Below, one piece after another: positions 56,572-64,000 of a stretch of 64,000 nucleotides of DNA. A model generated the notes under the pieces. That model searched no databases. It was not told the origin of the DNA and saw only the letters and a list, made by a program, of their open reading frames with translations. Position numbers and translations under genes: made by a program. Source of the DNA: Bradyrhizobium sp. (GTDB taxonomy: Bacteria > Pseudomonadota > Alphaproteobacteria > Rhizobiales > Xanthobacteraceae). The stretch lies in assembly GCF_027451485.1 (NCBI RefSeq), contig NZ_DAIDJE010000200.1:1-64000 (forward strand), read 5' to 3'. Numbering within the stretch: position 1 is the first letter of the stretch; every line of letters begins with the position of its first letter.

Positions 56572-57585
56572 ATGCGTCCCTCGAAACCGCTGATGGCCCA
56601 TTCAACCGGCACCGATTCCTCCAACGCCGCCGTCCAGTCGGCCTTACGCACCCTTGAAGCCGAGGGCAGCGGCATCGCCGCCATAGAGGCGGCGCTTCGA
56701 TCCGACCTCAGCGGAGCCTTTAGCCGCGCGGCGGAGCTCATTCGCAACGCCAAGGGACGGCTGATCGTCACCGGGCTCGGGAAGTCGGGCCATATCGCCC
56801 GCAAGATCGCGGCCACCTTCGCCTCTACCGGCACGCCGGCGTTCTTCGTGCATGCGGCGGAGGCCGGCCACGGTGATCTCGGCATGATCACCACGGACGA
56901 TGTCATCCTGGCGCTGTCGTGGTCCGGCGAGCAGGCGGAGATGAAATCGCTGATCACCTACGCAACGCGCTTTAGCATCCCGCTCGTTGCGATGACCGCA
57001 GAGCGCGACTCAACGCTTGCCAAGGCCGCCGACGTCGCGCTGACGCTGCCAAGGGCGCGCGAGGCCTGTCCGCATAACCTGGCGCCCACCACGTCGTCGC
57101 TGATGCTGCTCGCTCTGGGCGATGCGCTGGCGATCGCGCTGCTCGAAGGCCGCGGCTTCACCTCGGTCGATTTCAGCGTGCTGCACCCGAGCGGCAAGCT
57201 CGGCGCCATGCTGAAACATATCAGCGACATCATGCATACCGGCGCTGCGGTGCCGCTGAAGCCGCTCGGCACCAGTATGTCGGAAGCTCTCGTCGAGATG
57301 ACCTCGAAGGGTTTTGGCTGCGTCGGCATTGTCGATGCGCGCGGGCACATCGCGGGCATCGTGACCGATGGCGACCTCCGGCGTCACATGCGGCCCGACT
57401 TGATGACCGCGCTGGTCGACGACATCATGACGAAGAATCCGAAGACAATCCGCAAGGATTTGCTCGCGAGCGAAGCGCTGGAAATCCTCAACGCCTCCAA
57501 GATCACGGCCCTGATCGTGACCGAGGCCAACAAGCCGGTCGGCATCGTGCACCTGCACGACCTGTTGCGCGCCGGGGTGGTGTAA
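56572..57585 (+). CDS. kdsD: Arabinose-5-phosphate isomerase (KpsF/GutQ family)
   Basis: A 337-residue enzyme. An N-terminal SIS domain (about 50-190: RLIVTGLGKSGHIARKIAATFASTGTPAFFVHAAEAGHGDLGM, then LSWSGEQAEM) is followed by two CBS domains (about 215-335). It isomerises ribulose-5-phosphate to arabinose-5-phosphate for Kdo, the inner sugar of LPS. The adjacent outer-membrane protein gene is divergent. ATG 56572 is used; ATG 56593 (MAHSTGTDSS) is possible. Confidence 0.9.
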   Translation: MRPSKPLMAHSTGTDSSNAAVQSALRTLEAEGSGIAAIEAALRSDLSGAFSRAAELIRNAKGRLIVTGLGKSGHIARKIAATFASTGTPAFFVHAAEAGHGDLGMITTDDVILALSWSGEQAEMKSLITYATRFSIPLVAMTAERDSTLAKAADVALTLPRAREACPHNLAPTTSSLMLLALGDALAIALLEGRGFTSVDFSVLHPSGKLGAMLKHISDIMHTGAAVPLKPLGTSMSEALVEMTSKGFGCVGIVDARGHIAGIVTDGDLRRHMRPDLMTALVDDIMTKNPKTIRKDLLASEALEILNASKITALIVTEANKPVGIVHLHDLLRAGVV

Positions 57586-57613
57586 TCACCTCGCCCAAGT
57601 CTCAACCCAAGTC

Positions 57614-57658
57614 TCACTCCCCACTCTCCCCGGTTTCTGCGGGGAGAGTTGGGGTGAG
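57614..57658. terminator. Palindrome between convergent genes
   Basis: Inner stem ACTCTCCCC/GGGGAGAGT with a 9-nt loop, extended by outer CACTCCCC/GGGGTGAG. It lies between the convergent ends of kdsD and the CMD-family gene and could serve both transcripts. No U-tract is present. Confidence 0.6.
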
Positions 57659-57673
57659 GCGCGGCAAGGGAGT

Positions 57674-58213
57674 CTAGGCAGGAAACCTCGCCACCTTGTC
57701 CTCCAACGGCAACCGCAGCCCGTTCGCCAGATATGAGACGGTGCGATAAAAGCCGCAGAGCAGGATGATTTCAAAGATCTTCGCATCGTCGTAATGCGAG
57801 GACAGTGCTGAAAATTCACTGTCGCTGAGCGTCGAGCGAGCGTGGAGCGCCTCAACCGCTCTTATCAGCGTCCGTTCGGCCGCCGACCAGCAGGGCGCCT
57901 CGGCGCCCTCACCCACGGTGGCGCGGATCTCGGCGTCGCTGAGGCCCGCCGCCGGCCCAAAGGTCGTCACGTGCACGCCCCATTCGTACTCGCAGGCGTT
58001 CAGCGCGCAGGTCCGGTCGATGACGATCTCGCGCTCCCGCAGATTGAGCGGACCCCGATCGAGCAGGCTGCCGGCGCGGAATTTATCCCAGGCGCGCGGA
58101 TTGGACGTCATCACCCGAAACAGCATCAACGGCGGCGCCCCACGCATGATCCGGTCGAACTGGCTCTGGATCTCGGCCTCATAAGGCGGCTCGAGCGGCG
58201 CTATTCGCGGCAT
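57674..58213 (-). CDS. Carboxymuconolactone decarboxylase family protein
   Basis: A 179-residue cytosolic CMD-like protein. The active-site region is LNLREREIVIDRTCALNACEYEWGVHVTTFGPAAGLS, with Cys, Glu and His placed as in CMD/AhpD folds but a CALNAC spacing rather than CxxC. It probably acts on a lactone or as a thiol peroxidase-like enzyme. It is divergent from an HxlR regulator, and two palindromic operators lie between them, so HxlR control is likely. Confidence 0.85.
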   Translation of the reverse strand: MPRIAPLEPPYEAEIQSQFDRIMRGAPPLMLFRVMTSNPRAWDKFRAGSLLDRGPLNLREREIVIDRTCALNACEYEWGVHVTTFGPAAGLSDAEIRATVGEGAEAPCWSAAERTLIRAVEALHARSTLSDSEFSALSSHYDDAKIFEIILLCGFYRTVSYLANGLRLPLEDKVARFPA

Positions 58214-58225
58214 GACATCCTCCGT

Positions 58226-58263
58226 GCTACGTTAAACGTAGCGCACGCTACATATTCTGTAGC
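58226..58263. promoter_or_regulatory. Two tandem palindromic operators, probable HxlR sites
   Basis: GCTACG-N5-CGTAGC (58226-58242) and GCTACA-N5-TGTAGC (58247-58263). Their centres are 21 bp apart, two helical turns, so two dimers would bind the same face. They are centred between divergent CMD and HxlR genes. Confidence 0.85.
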
Positions 58264-58291
58264 AAGGACACAAGAAAGGATTTGATCGCCG

Positions 58292-58642
58292 ATGCCGAAG
58301 CCAGCTTCACCTATTCGCAACAAGCCCAGGGGTGGCCCGGTGCGCGGCTCGCGGACGGGCCGGCCGATCATGGCGCTGCTCGACCTGTTCGGGCGGCGCT
58401 GGAGCCTGCGGATATTGTGGGAGTTGCGCGAGCGTTCGATGACCTCGCGCACGCTTCGCGCCGCCTGCGACGAAGCTTCGCCGACAGTGTTGAATGAGCG
58501 GTTGAAGGAATTGCGCGCCGCCGGCTTCATCGAGCTCATTCCGCCAGGCGGCTACGGCCTCACCGAGATGGGCCGCGAATTACTCGGATTGCTGCTGCCG
58601 CTGCATCGCTTTGCGGAGCGGTGGGAAAAGGAGCGAAGCTAG
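58292..58642 (+). CDS. HxlR family transcriptional regulator
   Basis: A 116-residue winged-helix protein: IMALLDLFGRRWSLRILWELRERSMTSRTLRAACDEASPTVLNERLKELRAAGFIELIPPGGYGLTEMGRELLGLLLPLHRFAERW. This is the HxlR pattern with the wing at PPGGYGLT. These dimers often sense quinones, aldehydes or other electrophiles. It probably represses the divergent CMD gene and itself through the double operator. Confidence 0.9.
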   Translation: MPKPASPIRNKPRGGPVRGSRTGRPIMALLDLFGRRWSLRILWELRERSMTSRTLRAACDEASPTVLNERLKELRAAGFIELIPPGGYGLTEMGRELLGLLLPLHRFAERWEKERS

Positions 58643-58697
58643 GCGGCCGCCACCGTCAGCCTCGCGCCACCGGCTTGCAATAAGAAAATACGACCGT

Positions 58698-59756
58698 TCA
58701 GATCCAGCCCTGAAGCTCGCGCAGAACGAGCTTCCGGATCACGTCCATGCCACCCTCGCTGTCGTTCAGGCAAGGGATGAAGGAAAATTGCTCACCGCCA
58801 TTGTGCTTGAAAATTTCGGCATTTTCCTGCGCGATTTCTTCCAGCGTTTCGAGGCAATCTGCCGAAAATCCCGGCGTCAGGACGGCAATGCGGCGCACGC
58901 CGTCCTTGGCGAGTTTTTCCATGGTCTTGTCGGTATAGGGTTGAAGCCACGCGTCAAACCCGAAGCGGGACTGAAAGGTAAGAAGCAGATTCGAGGCATC
59001 CAGGCCGAGGCGCTTGCGAAGGGCCTCGGTCGTCGCCACGCACTGCTGCGCATAGGGATCGCCCTTGTCGACATACTTCTGCGGCATGCCGTGAAACGAC
59101 GCCACGATGACCTCGGGCTGCGCCGGAAGGCCTGCAAGATATGTCTTGATCGACGCCGCGATCGCCTCGATGTAATCGGGATCGTCGTAGTAAGGCGGCG
59201 TCACCCGCAGGGTCGGCTGCGCACGCATCAGAGCGAGGACGCGAAACACCTCATCGCAGACCGTCGCTGACGTCGCGGCCGAATATTGCGGGTAGAGCGG
59301 AACGACCAGCAGGCGATCGCAGCCTTGTGCCGTCAGCGCTTCAATCCGCGATGCGATCGAGGGATTGCCGTAGCGCATCGCCCAGTCGACGACGACATGA
59401 TCGTGGCTGGCGATGTCGACAGCCAGCTTTTCGGCCTGCGCGCGAGTGATGGTCTTGAGCGGCGATTCGTTCTTTTCGTTGTTCCATATCTTGCGGTAGT
59501 CCCGCGCTTTCCGGCCGGGGCGGGTGCGCAGAATGATGCCGTTGAGCACGAGCTTCCACACGAGCCCCTGATTCTCGATCACGCGGGGATCGGACAGAAA
59601 CTCCTTGAGATACACGCGCACGCCCGGTGCGTCCGCCGTGTCCGGCGTACCGAGATTGACCAGCAACACCCCGATACGCGAGCGCACGGGACCGGCGGCA
59701 GCGGCTGAACCGTCAACCCGGGTTACCATGCTCTCGATCTGATGGACCACGCTCAT
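58698..59756 (-). CDS. hemH: Ferrochelatase
   Basis: A 352-residue enzyme. Conserved blocks are GVLLVNLGTPDTADAPGVRVYLKEFLSDPRVI, WAMRYGNPSI, VVPLYPQYSAATSATV, the catalytic His in VIVASFHGMPQKYVDKGDPYAQQC and the Glu region LTPGFSADCLETLEEIAQEN. It inserts Fe2+ into protoporphyrin IX, the last step of heme synthesis, at the inner membrane. It is monocistronic. Confidence 0.96.
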   Translation of the reverse strand: MSVVHQIESMVTRVDGSAAAAGPVRSRIGVLLVNLGTPDTADAPGVRVYLKEFLSDPRVIENQGLVWKLVLNGIILRTRPGRKARDYRKIWNNEKNESPLKTITRAQAEKLAVDIASHDHVVVDWAMRYGNPSIASRIEALTAQGCDRLLVVPLYPQYSAATSATVCDEVFRVLALMRAQPTLRVTPPYYDDPDYIEAIAASIKTYLAGLPAQPEVIVASFHGMPQKYVDKGDPYAQQCVATTEALRKRLGLDASNLLLTFQSRFGFDAWLQPYTDKTMEKLAKDGVRRIAVLTPGFSADCLETLEEIAQENAEIFKHNGGEQFSFIPCLNDSEGGMDVIRKLVLRELQGWI

Positions 59757-59871
59757 GCCCCTGGAATCGCGCGCCCGACCATCCTTGTCAAGGTAACGGC
59801 GGCTTCGGTACTCTCAAGGCCTGTCGGCAGGCGATCTGGTCATCGCCCAGCACCCTCGCGTGGGAGGAAAA

Positions 59872-60270
59872 ATGACCGCCGCGGAATGGTGCGTTTTCGC
59901 AAGCCTGATGCTGTATCTGCTGACCATCGCATCGGTGAAATGGCTGAGGTCTGGCGACTTTGACAATTCCAGACCGCGTGATCCCGCCTTCTTTGAACAG
60001 CCGATAGCCGCCCGCGCCCTAGGCGCGCACCAGAACGGCATCGAGGCCTTTCCGTTCTTTGCGGTCGCGGTCCTGCTCGCGGAATTTCGCAACAGTCCGC
60101 AAAGCCTGGTCAACGAACTCGCCATTCTGTTCGTCATCGTCCGGGTCGCCTATGTCTTCACTTACATCGGCAACCGGCCGACGCTGCGTTCGATTCTTTG
60201 GAGCATCGGCTTTGCCATCAATATCGCGATCTTCTTCCTGCCGGCATGGCGCAATCTGCTGACGCTATAG
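59872..60270 (+). CDS. MAPEG family membrane protein
   Basis: A 132-residue four-helix membrane protein: MTAAEWCVFASLMLYLLTIASVKW, GAHQNGIEAFPFFAVAVLLAEF with the family's N-x2-E pattern, and RVAYVFTYIGNRPTLRSILWSIGFAINIAIFFLPAW. The family includes membrane glutathione transferases, but bacterial members are mostly uncharacterised. GGGAGGAAAA precedes ATG 59872. Its end overlaps the convergent NicO gene by 6 bp. Confidence 0.85.
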   Translation: MTAAEWCVFASLMLYLLTIASVKWLRSGDFDNSRPRDPAFFEQPIAARALGAHQNGIEAFPFFAVAVLLAEFRNSPQSLVNELAILFVIVRVAYVFTYIGNRPTLRSILWSIGFAINIAIFFLPAWRNLLTL

Positions 60271-61383
60271 GATCGGCCGAAGGCAGGTCAGCGGCTCGGC
60301 AAACAGATAGCCGCTCAACAGGCCAATACCGAACAGCAGGACCAGCCCCGCGGCGGCAAATTCGACGCCGCGCATGATCAGCGCGCCGCCGCCGTTACTC
60401 GCCCCGCTGATGCGGAGTGCGGCCGCCCTGGCCGATACGGCGAGCACGGCAATCGTCGCCACCGTAATCGCGGTGCCAAGTCCCATCACGAAAGTGGCGG
60501 CAATGCCGGCCCAAAACAGCCCCTGCGCCAGCCCGAAGACCAAAACCAGGATCGCACCCGAACACGGCCGCAGGCCCACCGCGAAGATCGCAGCCAGGCC
60601 CCGCCGCCAACCGCCCGGTCCCTCCAGTTCGCTCGGCAACGGACCATGGGAATGGCCGCAATGCTCGTCGTGGACATGATGGTGAGCCTGATGGCCCTGA
60701 ACGTGCGGGTGATCATGCCCATGATCGTGCACATGGTCATGGCGACGGAAGTCTCCGTGGAATGACGCGGCCGACACCAGTGCCGGTTCGGGATCTGTCG
60801 GACGCGCTTGCAGCGCGCCCACGAAGCTTGCCCCCTTGGTCCAGACCAGGCGGGCGCCGAATGCCGCTATCAGGCCGTAGCTTGCAATCGCGATCACCCT
60901 TTCCGCCCCGCACATGGTTTTGGCGGTGATGTTGAGGAGCCATGCGCCGATCGCGACAATCAGCACAGCGACCAGCGACTGCAGCAGCGCCGAGACGAAG
61001 GACAGCACAATCCCGCGCCGCGCCGTTTCCTGGTTGGCGACGAGATAGGATGAAATCACTGCCTTGCCGTGGCCGGGACCAGCGGCATGAAAAATCCCGT
61101 ACGCGAAGGAGATCGCCAGCAGCGCCCAGACTGCGCTCCCGTCAGCCTTTGCGGCGCGGATGGCCGACGACATCTCGCGATAGAACTCCGACTGCTTGGC
61201 CAATAGCCATCCGATCAAGCCACCGGCGTGCTCGCTGACCTGTGGACGGACGCCGCCGAACGGCGTCTGCGCTGCTGCGAACTGCGTCAGGCCATCGATA
61301 GTCAGCACCACCGCTACAGCCAGTGCACCAATCGCAACCGCGCGTTCGATGGCCGTCCGGTCTGCGCCCCACCTCATGGACAT
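60265..61383 (-). CDS. NicO-family nickel/cobalt transporter
   Basis: A 372-residue membrane protein. The transport motif HAAGPGHGKAVISSY is at about 99-113. A cytoplasmic His-rich loop at 209-247 contains 16 His (e.g. HDHVHDHGHDHPH), and the late motif is VGLRPCSGAILVLVFGLAQGL. An N-terminal periplasmic segment contains TPFGGVRPQ. Its start overlaps the DUF1007 gene by 10 nt, the usual pairing. Uptake or efflux of Ni2+ or Co2+ (possibly Zn2+) is likely; the direction is not certain. Confidence 0.88.
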   Translation of the reverse strand: MSMRWGADRTAIERAVAIGALAVAVVLTIDGLTQFAAAQTPFGGVRPQVSEHAGGLIGWLLAKQSEFYREMSSAIRAAKADGSAVWALLAISFAYGIFHAAGPGHGKAVISSYLVANQETARRGIVLSFVSALLQSLVAVLIVAIGAWLLNITAKTMCGAERVIAIASYGLIAAFGARLVWTKGASFVGALQARPTDPEPALVSAASFHGDFRRHDHVHDHGHDHPHVQGHQAHHHVHDEHCGHSHGPLPSELEGPGGWRRGLAAIFAVGLRPCSGAILVLVFGLAQGLFWAGIAATFVMGLGTAITVATIAVLAVSARAAALRISGASNGGGALIMRGVEFAAAGLVLLFGIGLLSGYLFAEPLTCLRPIL

Positions 61384-62021
61384 GTCACCGTGATCTTGTT
61401 GGCGAACATCGCGCCGTAATTGGCATTGCTGCCGTCGGTAAAATTCTGCTCACCAAGCGCCTGCGCGCTGGCCGCACCGTCGTTTGGCCGTCGCACATCG
61501 AACGTGCAAGCGGCCGGGGCACCGACCAGCCGAACCGGCTCCTTCTTGGCGAGCTGGAAGTCAACGAAATAGGTCGGATCGAAAATTTCGAGCGCCAGCA
61601 CCCTGGGCTTGACCGGCGTCTTCAGCGGCAAGGTGAAATGCAGCACCAGGAGGCCGTCCTTGTAATCAAGGAAGTAATCGACCGGTTCCTCGAACTTCGC
61701 CTTCCTGCCGTCGGCCTTTGCGAACGTGAAGTAGCCAAATTCCTTCAGCGAATCGACGTTGGTTTGGGCGAGCGGCGCCAGTTCTTCGTGGGTATAGGCG
61801 CCCTTCGTCTTGCCCTCGATCCCCTGCAAGGCATAGGACGAGAACATGTCGTCGAAAGTCCAGGCGTGACGCACCCCGGTGATCGAACCGTCGGGAGCGT
61901 AGAGCAACTCGCTGGTCGAGGTGATCCAGACATGCGGATGGGCGCAAGCCGCCGTTGAGCCAAGCACCACGACAAGGGCCGCAAACAGCCACGCGTTCAG
62001 GCGGGACATTGCCGGTCGCAT
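61374..62021 (-). CDS. DUF1007 periplasmic protein, partner of NicO
   Basis: A 215-residue protein with a signal peptide (NAWLFAALVVVLGSTAACA). The mature start HPHVWITSTSELLY, with a His-x-His near the new N-terminus, is a likely metal site. The rest is beta-rich (DVRRPNDGAASAQALGEQN and so on). DUF1007 proteins accompany NicO transporters and probably deliver metal in the periplasm. It starts 1 nt after the M3 peptidase stop, and its end overlaps the NicO start. Confidence 0.87.
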   Translation of the reverse strand: MRPAMSRLNAWLFAALVVVLGSTAACAHPHVWITSTSELLYAPDGSITGVRHAWTFDDMFSSYALQGIEGKTKGAYTHEELAPLAQTNVDSLKEFGYFTFAKADGRKAKFEEPVDYFLDYKDGLLVLHFTLPLKTPVKPRVLALEIFDPTYFVDFQLAKKEPVRLVGAPAACTFDVRRPNDGAASAQALGEQNFTDGSNANYGAMFANKITVTCP

Positions 62022-62022
62022 C

Positions 62023-64000
62023 TCAGGCTGCCTCGGGGACGTCGAGGAGGCCGCGACGGCGCAGCAGCGCGTCGGCCTCGGGCTCGCGGCCTCGGAAGGC
62101 GATATAGGCCTCTTCCGGATCGCGCGAGCCGCCGGAGGAATAGATGTCGCGGTGCAGGCGCCCTGCCACCGCCGGATCGAAGATGTTGCCGGCCTCCTCG
62201 AAGGCGCCGAAGGCGTCGGCGTCCATCACCTCCGACCACATGTAGCTGTAGTAGCCGGCCGCATAATGATCGCCGGAGAAGATATGTCCGAATTGCTGGG
62301 GGCGATGGCGCATGGCGATTTCAGCCGGCATTCCGATCTTTTCGAGTTCCCGCTGCTCGAAGGCACGCACGTCGGCGCTCGCCGAAGCCGGCTGGGTGTG
62401 AAATTCGAGGTCGAGCAGCGCGGAAGCCAGGAATTCGACGGTGGCAAAGCCCTGGTTGAATTTCCGCGCAGCGAGGAAGCGTTGCAGCAGGTCATCCGGC
62501 AGCGGCTCGCCTGTCTGGTAGTGGCGTGCGAATTGGCGCAGCACCTGCGGCTGCTCCTGCCAGTGCTCGTAGAGCTGCGAGGGCAGCTCGACGAAATCGG
62601 TGAACACGCTGGTTCCCGAAAGCGATGGAAAGAGGACGTCGGACAACATGCCGTGCAGGCCATGGCCGAACTCGTGGAATAGCGTGCGGGCGTCGTCCGG
62701 GGAAAGTAGCGACGGCTCGCCCTCCGTTCCCTTGCTGAAGTTGCAGACGTTGAGGATCACTGGCGCGACCTCGCCGTCGAGCCGCTGCTGGTCCCGGAGC
62801 GAGGTCATCCAGGCGCCCGAGCGCTTGGAAGGCCGGGCGAAGTAGTCGCCATAGAACAGCGCCTTGTGCTTGCCGGTGCGGTCTCTGACCTCCCAGACTC
62901 GCACGTCGGGATGCCAGACCGGAACATCCTTCCGCTCTTCGAAGGTAAGGCCGAACAGGTGGGTAGCGCAGTCGAAGGCCGCCTCGATCATATGGTCGAG
63001 CGAGAGATAAGGTTTGATCGCGGCGTCGTCGAAATTGGCCTTCGCCTGCCGCAGTTTTTCCGCGTAGTAGCGCCAGTCCCAGGGGGCCAGCGCGAAATTG
63101 CCGCCCTCCTCGACGATCATGTCCTGAAGCGCATCGCGGTCCTTCAGCGCCCGCTCCCGCGCCGGCTTCCAGACCCGCTCCAACAAGCCGCGTACCGCCT
63201 GCGGCGTCTTTGCCATCGAATCTTCCAGGCGATAGGCCGCGAAGGTCGGATAGCCCAACAGCCTGGCGCTTTCCTCGCGGAGGGCCAAGATCTCGACAAT
63301 GGTCGCGTTGTTGTCATTGGCGTTGCCGTTGTCGCCGCGGGCGATGAAGGCCTTGTAGACCTTCTCGCGAAGGTCGCGGCGCGCCGAAGTCTTGAGGAAC
63401 GGCTCCACGAAGGAGCGCGACAGTGTCACGATCGCCTTGCCGGAGAGCCCCCGCTCCTCGGCCGCCGCCCGCGCCGCCGCGACAAAGCTCTCCGAAAGAC
63501 CGTCGCGATCGGCCTCGCCGAGTTCCATGGACCATTCCTGCTCGTCACCGAGCAGATGATGGCTGAAGGTCGTTCCGAGATGGGCGAGCCGCTCGTTGAT
63601 CTCGGCCATCCGCGTCTTGGCGGCTTCGTCCAGTCCCGCACCGGCGCGGTGGAAACGCGTATAGGTCCGTTCGAGCAGCCGCAGCCGTTCCCCGGTGAGA
63701 CCGAGAGTCGCACGGCGCTCGTAGAGCTGGGCAATCCGGCCGAACAGTACAGCGTTCATCATGATCGGATTCCAGTGCCGCGCCATCCTCAAGGACACTT
63801 CCTTGTCGACCTCCAGCAGTGCCGGACTGGAATGGGCCGACACCAGCGCGTGGAACACAGCCGAGACCTTGGTGAGCAGCTTGCCCGAGCGCTCGATCGC
63901 CGTGATGGTGTTGTCGAAGTCCGGCTGCGACGGATCGTGGGTGATCGCGGCGATTTCGGCGGCGTGGTCGGCAAAGGCCTGTTCGAACGCCGGCAGGAAC
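62023..64000 (-). CDS. M3 family zinc metallopeptidase (oligopeptidase A/Dcp-like), 5' end outside window
   Basis: 658 residues are visible without the start. The catalytic zinc motif HEFGHGLHGML is encoded at about 62644-62676. Family blocks are present before it (FARPSKRSGAWMTSLRDQQ) and after it (VELPSQLYEHW, DHYAAGYYSYMWSEVMDADAF). It degrades short peptides in the cytosol. The reading frame is open to position 64000 (FLPAFEQAFADHAAEIAAITHDP), so the apparent GTG start at 63858 is internal. It is first in a peptidase-DUF1007-NicO cluster. Confidence 0.9.
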   Translation of the reverse strand, partial: FLPAFEQAFADHAAEIAAITHDPSQPDFDNTITAIERSGKLLTKVSAVFHALVSAHSSPALLEVDKEVSLRMARHWNPIMMNAVLFGRIAQLYERRATLGLTGERLRLLERTYTRFHRAGAGLDEAAKTRMAEINERLAHLGTTFSHHLLGDEQEWSMELGEADRDGLSESFVAAARAAAEERGLSGKAIVTLSRSFVEPFLKTSARRDLREKVYKAFIARGDNGNANDNNATIVEILALREESARLLGYPTFAAYRLEDSMAKTPQAVRGLLERVWKPARERALKDRDALQDMIVEEGGNFALAPWDWRYYAEKLRQAKANFDDAAIKPYLSLDHMIEAAFDCATHLFGLTFEERKDVPVWHPDVRVWEVRDRTGKHKALFYGDYFARPSKRSGAWMTSLRDQQRLDGEVAPVILNVCNFSKGTEGEPSLLSPDDARTLFHEFGHGLHGMLSDVLFPSLSGTSVFTDFVELPSQLYEHWQEQPQVLRQFARHYQTGEPLPDDLLQRFLAARKFNQGFATVEFLASALLDLEFHTQPASASADVRAFEQRELEKIGMPAEIAMRHRPQQFGHIFSGDHYAAGYYSYMWSEVMDADAFGAFEEAGNIFDPAVAGRLHRDIYSSGGSRDPEEAYIAFRGREPEADALLRRRGLLDVPEAA

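Overview
The window looks like chromosome from a Bradyrhizobium-type alphaproteobacterium (family Nitrobacteraceae). This is inferred from the high GC content, a CpdR-type response regulator, a HisN-type histidinol phosphatase, a ROSE thermometer plus RpoH-like promoter before an Hsp20 gene, many single-gene aromatic/amino-acid catabolic units, orphan Bug-type binding proteins, and GC-rich palindromic intergenic repeats. No prophage, transposase, CRISPR array or rRNA is visible. There is one tRNA, tRNA-Val(GAC).

Layout. 0-5 kb: the end of an aromatic-compound operon (FAD monooxygenase translationally coupled to an MFS permease), a secreted protein with a c-type heme motif, and a membrane-anchored hypothetical. 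5-9 kb: a cyclic-nucleotide-binding protein overlapping a metallo-beta-lactamase-fold enzyme, a glutathione transferase, and a LemA/TPM-domain envelope cluster. 9-20 kb: an orphan CoxL-like molybdenum hydroxylase subunit, a DapA-family aldolase, a cupin plus fumarylacetoacetase-family pair, a DUF3311/sodium:solute symporter pair, small periplasmic proteins, a Bug protein and a D-amino-acid transaminase. 20-25 kb: a six-gene polar amino-acid ABC operon headed by an SCP2-like protein and an alpha/beta hydrolase, with three four-base start/stop overlaps or near overlaps. 25-32 kb: a frameshifted MFS gene behind an M20 peptidase, a flavin monooxygenase and a benzoylformate-decarboxylase-like ThDP enzyme. 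32-40 kb: a GFA-like protein lacking catalytic cysteines, an Old Yellow Enzyme, an SDR, two tandem amidohydrolases with a Rieske protein, tRNA-Val, cpdR and N-formylglutamate amidohydrolase. 40-48 kb: a candidate three-hairpin anti-Shine-Dalgarno sRNA, hisN, a Bug protein, a LysR regulator, TauE/SafE and LysE exporters, a lysophospholipase-like hydrolase, and hsp20. 48-54.5 kb: gltB-gltD (glutamate synthase). 54.6-64 kb: a beta-barrel protein, kdsD, an HxlR regulator divergent from a CMD-family enzyme with a double operator, hemH, a MAPEG protein, a NicO/DUF1007 metal-uptake pair and an M3 peptidase running off the right edge.

The most unusual signal is a family of about 160-170 bp intergenic elements, each built from two imperfect hairpins of about 72-78 bp joined by a linker of about 13-16 nt. 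Six hairpin sequence types (called T1-T6 here) occur in different pairings at 25.1, 32.7, 35.2, 38.8, 43.3-43.6 and 45.0 kb, with a truncated copy at 56.5 kb. In every complete unit both stems carry extra unpaired bases (usually 3 nt) only in the arm next to the linker. Units fill whole intergenic gaps and touch start and stop codons of neighbouring genes. This resembles a BIME/REP-like or IS-end-derived system, but no transposase is present in the window.

Start codons were chosen by Shine-Dalgarno spacing and family N-termini, and are uncertain where stated. No searches could be run; family names come from motif and sequence recognition.
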